A stretch of DNA of 52,605 nucleotides, taken from contig JBDHEI010000014.1 in the NCBI GenBank assembly GCA_039591075.1, forward strand, positions 1 to 52,605, written 5' to 3'. A program made the translations under genes and the position numbers. The notes under the pieces were generated by a model. That model did no database searches and had not been told where the DNA came from. It saw nothing but the letters and a program-made list of their open reading frames with translations. The DNA is from JAOTVV01 sp039591075 (GTDB taxonomy: Bacteria; Gemmatimonadota; Gemmatimonadetes; Gemmatimonadales; GWC2-71-9). Below are positions 48,285-52,605 of this stretch, in pieces; position 1 is the first letter of the stretch, and every line of letters begins with the position of its first letter.

Positions 48285-49508
48285 TCATCCCTGGTTCGGC
48301 AGCCCTGCGGCTGGCCCCTCGGCTGTTAGTGCCGCCGCCCCTGGTGCCTCATCCATCCACGGCGGCAGGACCTTGACCAGAGCCCACAGGATCACGAAGG
48401 GAAGTAACAGCAGCGCGACCGACATGGCGAGCCCCTCGATCCCGAACAGCTGGACCTTGTAGACCGTCAGGCCGCGCAGGCTCTTCGAGAACAGCTGACC
48501 GCCGATCACCACGTTCCATCGGATGCTGAAGATGCCGATCTGGATCAAAACGGCGGCGACCAGGTACGTCAGGTGCTTCAGCTCGGGCGGCAGGCGCAGG
48601 AACCCTCCCTTCCGGAGTCCCGGCGAGACGAGCGCGAGCATGATGAGGGGGATGACCGTCCCCATCACCACCTGCAGCACGATCAGACTGAGGAACAAGC
48701 GGCTCTCAACCATCTGCGACAGGATCTGTATCGACTCCTCGGCCTCGTACAATCGGTGGATGAAGTCCAGTGACTCGAGCGAGAAGTCCACCACGACGGC
48801 GTAGAAGAGAAACTGCGCCAGTTTGTCCATGCACGCCACATCCACTTTCCGCCAGCGGAACATGGTCGTCAGCATGTAGATGACCAGCACGAGCGCAATG
48901 CCCGACACAATCGCCGAAAACAGGAACACCACCGGCATCAGCACGCTACTCCACCACGGATTGGCCTTGACCGATCCGAAGATGAAGCCGACGTACCCAT
49001 GCAGGAGAAACGCCGAGGGAATACCCACGATCGTGATGAACCGACCCGCTCGGTCGTCGAACCGGAGGGACCGTTCGGAGAGGTCGGTGGCGCCAAGGGT
49101 GAGCGCATAGCGAATCCACCGCATCACGCCGCGATCGTTGCGGGCCCACAGGACCAGGTCCTTCCGATAGTCGAACCAGACCTCCAGCAACAGTACGACC
49201 GCCAGGTACCATGCGTAGACGAAGCCGAACATGGCCATTGCCGACTTGCGGTTGGGCGTGAGGAAGATCTCGTACGACCGCAAGGGATGCCCAAGATGTG
49301 CGAGCAGTGGCAGTGGGGCCACCAGGAGAAACGCCAAGGCCGTGAGCAACGCGAGCCGATAGGTGGGCTGCACTTCTTTCACGTTGAAGACCCGCTCGAG
49401 CGACGCGAGGATGAAAGCGCCGGCAACCAGCCCGGTGAGGTACGGGTACAGAACGATCAGGAGGCCCCATTGGAGCTCGAACTCGTTGGGATAGATGTAC
49501 CCCTGCAC
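48285..49508 (-). CDS. NrfD/PsrC-type integral membrane quinone subunit
   Basis: The 407-residue protein has about ten membrane helices and NrfD-type landmarks: ELQWGLLIVLYPYLTGLVAG, LLAHLGHPLRSYEIFLTPN, WYLAVVLLLEVWFDYRKDLV and LHGYVGFIFGSVKANPWW. It exchanges electrons with quinone and passes them to the iron-sulfur subunit encoded directly upstream. It differs clearly from the HybB-like protein at 34491, so the locus has two independent NrfD-family modules. Confidence 0.92.
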   Translation of the reverse strand: MQGYIYPNEFELQWGLLIVLYPYLTGLVAGAFILASLERVFNVKEVQPTYRLALLTALAFLLVAPLPLLAHLGHPLRSYEIFLTPNRKSAMAMFGFVYAWYLAVVLLLEVWFDYRKDLVLWARNDRGVMRWIRYALTLGATDLSERSLRFDDRAGRFITIVGIPSAFLLHGYVGFIFGSVKANPWWSSVLMPVVFLFSAIVSGIALVLVIYMLTTMFRWRKVDVACMDKLAQFLFYAVVVDFSLESLDFIHRLYEAEESIQILSQMVESRLFLSLIVLQVVMGTVIPLIMLALVSPGLRKGGFLRLPPELKHLTYLVAAVLIQIGIFSIRWNVVIGGQLFSKSLRGLTVYKVQLFGIEGLAMSVALLLLPFVILWALVKVLPPWMDEAPGAAALTAEGPAAGLPNQG

Positions 49509-49509
49509 G

Positions 49510-50322
49510 CTAGCTCACTTCCCCATCTAGGTTCGCGTACAGCACCTTGGGCGCCGTGTTGAGGTGCGGCTTCAGCACCTGGATCTGATTGAAGCGCATG
49601 AACCGCGCGAGGGGTGTGGCTCGTCCCCGCACCTCGCCGAAGATGCGGGCGCCCGTGGGGCACACCTCGACGCAGGCAGGTACCTGCCCACGCACCAGGC
49701 GATGGTAGCAGAAGGTGCATTTCGCGGCGACGTGGGTCTCGGGATGGAGGTACCGCGCCCCGTACGGGCAGGCCTGAATGCAGTATCGACATCCAATGCA
49801 GTACCCATCGTCGACCAGGACGACGCCGTCTTCAGTCATGAACGTGGCCCCGACCGGACAGACTTGGACACACGGCGGGTTGTCGCACTGATTGCACAGC
49901 TTCGGCACGAAAAAGGTCCGCTCGACGTTCGCCTGTGTGAGCGGTGGGAAACCATCCAGTCCGCCGTTGGGGCTGTCGACCTGAACCTCGTCGTCTTCGG
50001 TGAGGACGTAGCGCTCGATCCACGTGTTGAAGAAGTGCGGGTCGGCGGGCACGTCATTCTCGGTCTTGCATGCCGCCGTACACCGCGCGCACCCGATGCA
50101 CTTTGAGGGATCGACTCCCATTCCGTAGTAATGCTCGCTCGCGTCATGGGCACCGTCAGGCTGCTGGCCGAACGCCGTGGGCAGCCGCACGACACCGAGA
50201 AGGAACGGGGCGGCGGCGCACGCGCCGGCTGCGGCCTCGCCCAAAAACCGTCTTCGATCAAGTACCGGACTCGCGGGCGGTTCACTCCCGGGGCGCGTGG
50301 GATCCAAGCGGGCGGTACTCAC
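49510..50322 (-). CDS. Tat-exported four-cluster ferredoxin (NrfC/PsrB-like)
   Basis: The 270-residue protein has a Tat signal (LDRRRFLGEAAAGACAAAP) and four [4Fe-4S] cysteine sets: CIGCARCTAAC, CNQCDNPPCVQVCPV, CIGCRYCIQACPY and CTFCYHRL with CVEVCPTGA. It is the electron-transfer subunit between NrfD and a periplasmic partner, most simply the 8-heme cytochrome encoded upstream. The GTG at 50322 overlaps that cytochrome stop as GTGA. Confidence 0.94.
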   Translation of the reverse strand: MSTARLDPTRPGSEPPASPVLDRRRFLGEAAAGACAAAPFLLGVVRLPTAFGQQPDGAHDASEHYYGMGVDPSKCIGCARCTAACKTENDVPADPHFFNTWIERYVLTEDDEVQVDSPNGGLDGFPPLTQANVERTFFVPKLCNQCDNPPCVQVCPVGATFMTEDGVVLVDDGYCIGCRYCIQACPYGARYLHPETHVAAKCTFCYHRLVRGQVPACVEVCPTGARIFGEVRGRATPLARFMRFNQIQVLKPHLNTAPKVLYANLDGEVS

Positions 50323-51044
50323 GGCGCCTCCGGGTGGTGAGGGTAGTGACACTGCCAGCACGTGTACGGCTGGCCGTGCGTCCGCAGGTCGATCTGGGGA
50401 ATGGCCGCACGCGGATCACCGATCGCGTGACACCCCCCGCAGAAGCTCCGATCCGTCGGCTTCGAGGGCCGTACCGACCGCGGATTCGTCTTGTGCGTCA
50501 CCGGCGCCGCATGGCAGACTTCACATTCCAGGCTGGCATGGTGTGACACCAACTTCTGCCGAGCAATCTCCCCATGGCACGCCGCACACGACTCGGGCAC
50601 CACCGGGGGCTCCGGGGCGTGTGGATCGTGGCATTCCTTGCACGGCGTGAGAGGATTGTGCGTCACCGGATCGATCTGCGGGAATCCCGTGGGGCGCGAC
50701 GGATTGAAGGCGTGACACAGGATGCACTGGTCCCGACCACGTGGAATGGACGGCTTGACCTCCATCGGGGCGGCAATGTGGGCGGCGGCCGGTCCATGGC
50801 ACACCTCGCAGCGCACGCCCTTGTGGTTGGACGCCAGCCTCGCCTCTTGGATCGGACTGTGGCAGAGGGTGCACTGCTGATGCCCTGCGTACTGCATGGG
50901 GCGGGCGGCAATCGAGTCGATGGCCGCGGCCCTGTAGTGTCCGATGTCGCCGAACGTGTCGGGCACGAGGTACCAACGGGAAACCACCAAGGCGAGCACC
51001 GCCACGGCAAAGACAAAGACCAAGCGAGGAACTTGGTGGGGCAT
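50319..51044 (-). CDS. Membrane-anchored 8-heme cytochrome c
   Basis: The 241-residue protein has an N-terminal signal anchor (LVFVFAVAVLALVVSRWYLV) and eight CXXCH sites (CTLCH to CWQCH). Histidines before and after the sites (SNHKGVRC, SHHASLEC) are likely distal ligands. It heads the operon with the ferredoxin and NrfD genes. This resembles Qrc-type or ActA-type complexes, except that no molybdopterin-like subunit is present. The ATG at 51044 with AGGGGAC upstream is preferred over a start 66 bases earlier. Confidence 0.92.
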   Translation of the reverse strand: MPHQVPRLVFVFAVAVLALVVSRWYLVPDTFGDIGHYRAAAIDSIAARPMQYAGHQQCTLCHSPIQEARLASNHKGVRCEVCHGPAAAHIAAPMEVKPSIPRGRDQCILCHAFNPSRPTGFPQIDPVTHNPLTPCKECHDPHAPEPPVVPESCAACHGEIARQKLVSHHASLECEVCHAAPVTHKTNPRSVRPSKPTDRSFCGGCHAIGDPRAAIPQIDLRTHGQPYTCWQCHYPHHPEAP

Positions 51045-51249
51045 CCGAGGGCCGTCCCCTCCGCGGAACCACGATCCCGAGTACGTTGGCACTAGTGCGC
51101 GAATGTGCACGGAGGTCGATCCCCGGCATTGTGAAGCGATCGTGAAGGAGGGTTCATACTTCTCGCAATCCGTCCCTCCGGCCCCCGCCGCTCTACCTCG
51201 GTATGTTTCCTAGCACCGCCTTCCCAGCCGCTCGGGAGGAATCGTCCGG
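51045..51249. promoter_or_regulatory. Divergent promoter region 8-heme operon/ogt
   Basis: The gap between the divergent 8-heme operon and ogt must hold promoters in both directions. A small inverted motif TACCTCGGTATG sits near 51193, related to the operator candidate at 44620. No defended -10/-35 boxes. Confidence 0.35.
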
Positions 51250-51723
51250 ATGTCGACCGCTGAAGCGTTCACCGTGAGCACACCTCTCATGACCGTTGCC
51301 GTCGAGACGCGGGGCACGTCGGTCACGCAGATTCGGCTCAACCAGGCCGGCCTCCGTCCGCCGACCACGCCCTTCGAGCAGCGCGTCGCGGGCGAGTTGG
51401 ACGAGTACGCCCAAGGTGGGCGCATGGAGTTCACGTTCGCCACCGCGCCTCAAGGCACCCAATTCGACCACCGCGTGTGGCGTGAGGTGGCGCGGATTCC
51501 CTATGGTTCGACCGCGACGTACGGCGAGATCGCGCGGCGGATCGGCAGCCCGGGGGCTGCACGGGCGGTGGGTCATGCAAACGGTCGCAACCCCATCCCG
51601 CTTGTCATCCCGTGTCACCGGGTAGTGGCGGCTGGCGGCAAACTCGGCGGTTACGGCGGGGGACTCCCGTTGAAACGGCGACTACTGGCGCTGGAGCAGC
51701 GCGGCTCAGTGCAGTCGTCATGA
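51250..51723 (+). CDS. ogt: Methylated-DNA--protein-cysteine methyltransferase
   Basis: The 157-residue protein has the C-terminal alkyltransferase domain FDHRVWREVARIPYGSTATY, GHANGRNPIPLVIPCHRVV with acceptor Cys in PCHRV, and GGYGGGLPLKRRLL. The N-terminal part is short and lacks the Ada zinc site. It repairs O6-methylguanine by suicide transfer. It is overlapped at its stop by the next gene (ATGA). Confidence 0.94.
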   Translation: MSTAEAFTVSTPLMTVAVETRGTSVTQIRLNQAGLRPPTTPFEQRVAGELDEYAQGGRMEFTFATAPQGTQFDHRVWREVARIPYGSTATYGEIARRIGSPGAARAVGHANGRNPIPLVIPCHRVVAAGGKLGGYGGGLPLKRRLLALEQRGSVQSS

Positions 51724-52145
51724 GCATCGGCGCACCCCGACCACGATACGCAGGCACCGCGGTGGCCGCGACGCTGACGCTGCTGGGTGCAGCCGCCTGC
51801 GCGGATCCTGTCCGACCCGATTTCGGACCGGGCCGGTTCGGTCCCGACACCTTTCCGCCGCGCATCGAGTTCCTCGCACCGGCGGACAGCGTGTACGCAG
51901 CCGGTCAGGAGATCCGCGTGCGGGTGCGCATCACCGATCGAACGCCCCTCGCATCGGTGGCCGCAGGCGTGCTGGGTGAGGTGACCTTTGGCTTCCCCAC
52001 GCTGTTTCCGGCCGACACGCTCTTCGTCGCAGACTATCCCATCACGACTGATCCGGGGACGAACGGAACCATCGTCTTCCGGGTGGTGGCGACCGACACG
52101 CTGAGCAATCGCGCCGCGGCCGACCGCTCGTTCGTGATTCAATAA
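51720..52145 (+). CDS. Small lipoprotein with Ig-like repeat
   Basis: The 141-residue protein has a signal with lipobox (LTLLGAAACAD) followed by PPRIEFLAPADSVYAAGQEIRVRVRITD and VVATDTLSNRAAADRSF, a beta-sandwich of the Ig-like type found in bacterial surface proteins. No enzymatic motif. The ATG at 51720 overlaps the ogt stop (ATGA). Confidence 0.75.
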   Translation: MSIGAPRPRYAGTAVAATLTLLGAAACADPVRPDFGPGRFGPDTFPPRIEFLAPADSVYAAGQEIRVRVRITDRTPLASVAAGVLGEVTFGFPTLFPADTLFVADYPITTDPGTNGTIVFRVVATDTLSNRAAADRSFVIQ

Positions 52146-52164
52146 ACCGAGGCTCTGGCGCTTC

Positions 52165-52605
52165 GTGCGGCTCACCCAACTCACGATCAGGACCTTCCGC
52201 AACATCACGGCGCTGGACGTCGAGCTGCCGGCGGAAGGTGTCGTGGTGACCGGAGAGAACGGTCAGGGGAAGACCAACTTCCTCGAGGCCATCTACTACT
52301 TGGTGTTGTTCCGATCCCTGCGGGGCGCCAAGGATCGGGAGTTGGTGCGGTTCGGCGACGCCGGCTTCTTCATGGCTGGAGAGGGGCCGCGGCGGGTGGC
52401 GGTGGGATACGAGATCGCCGGACGCCGCAAGAAGGTGACGGTCGATCGCGTCGAGATGAAGAAGCTGGCCGATGGGGTCGGTCGGCTCACGGCGGTGGCG
52501 TTCGCGCCGAGCGACCGCACGATCGTGGCAGGAGGGCCCGCCGGACGGCGGCGCTACCTGGATATCGTGCTCGCATTGAGTGAGCCCGGGTATCTGGCGG
52601 CGCTC
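52165..52605 (+). CDS. recF: DNA repair/recombination protein RecF, N-terminal part
   Basis: The first 147 codons of RecF are present; the gene runs past the window end. It starts VRLTQLTIRTFRNITALDVEL, the SMC-like N-terminus, and has Walker A GENGQGKTNFLEAIYYL and the RecF block LRGAKDRELVRFG, then VAFAPSD and RRRYLDIVLAL. It binds DNA at gaps and loads RecA with RecOR. The GTG start is the first good start; the usual dnaA-dnaN context is not visible on the left. Confidence 0.93.
   Translation, partial: MRLTQLTIRTFRNITALDVELPAEGVVVTGENGQGKTNFLEAIYYLVLFRSLRGAKDRELVRFGDAGFFMAGEGPRRVAVGYEIAGRRKKVTVDRVEMKKLADGVGRLTAVAFAPSDRTIVAGGPAGRRRYLDIVLALSEPGYLAAL

Noticed and set aside
49510..51044. Alternative complex III
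   Set aside because: An 8-heme cytochrome, ferredoxin and NrfD are present, but the large ActB-like protein and ActD/E/F are missing, so the name would be misleading.
1..52605. CRISPR arrays, tRNA/rRNA genes, transposases, prophage
   Set aside because: No regularly spaced identical repeats, no recognisable tRNA folds or rRNA stretches, and no integrase or transposase motifs were seen by reading both strands.

Overview
This is a GC-rich bacterial chromosome segment with almost wall-to-wall genes, most of them on the minus strand and many joined by 4-base ATGA or GTGA stop/start overlaps. Two envelope membranes are implied by lipoproteins, an outer-membrane beta-barrel and periplasmic cytochromes. 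The gene content (very many multiheme c-type cytochromes, NrfD/HybB complexes, System I cytochrome maturation) together with a purine-rich simple repeat inside glpK would fit a Gemmatimonadota-like organism. That placement is an inference from style, not from a marker gene. No rRNA, tRNA, CRISPR array, transposase or phage gene was seen.

Layout: 1-2584 holds the end of a polysaccharide or glycoprotein locus (TMTC-like membrane protein, GT4 and GT2 glycosyltransferases). 2785-5796 is a two-gene unit: a 13-heme secreted cytochrome and a beta-propeller lipoprotein, with a clear terminator and a CRP-like palindrome upstream. 6235-9865 is a cytochrome c maturation operon (ccmE-ccmF-ccmH and a CcmI-like zinc ribbon protein). 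9999-20991 is a mixed housekeeping stretch: glycerol kinase, orphan HypB, MtnA, gamma-glutamyltransferase, DinB, a sulfide-oxidation set (SQR, DsrC/TusE-like, DsrE), an iodotyrosine deiodinase-like flavoprotein, cyclophilin and CoA-binding protein.

21098-51044 is the core: about 30 kb devoted to electron transfer. From left to right it holds a 4-heme cytochrome; a 12-heme cytochrome coupled to an outer-membrane barrel; a 19-heme cytochrome fused to a cytochrome b, divergent from a split 11-heme/cytochrome b pair; an operon with HybA/HybB-like quinone module, three GcvH-like proteins, a c-heme sensor kinase, a sigma-54 response regulator and an archaemetzincin; a 22-site NapC-type cytochrome; and two cytochrome b/Rieske/9-heme modules flanking a 9-heme lipoprotein. 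One of the two modules has a normal Rieske protein and PEWY cytochrome b. The other has a Rieske-fold protein that lost all four cluster ligands and a cytochrome b without PEWY. The core ends with an NrfD/iron-sulfur/8-heme module. Counting CXXCH motifs by eye gives 115 in ten cytochromes plus one in the sensor kinase.

Taken together, quinol would be oxidised by several membrane modules, electrons would move through periplasmic multiheme wires, and the barrel with its 12-heme partner may carry them across the outer membrane. The heme-bearing sensor kinase could adjust expression to periplasmic redox state. 51250-52605 returns to housekeeping: ogt, a small lipoprotein and the start of recF.
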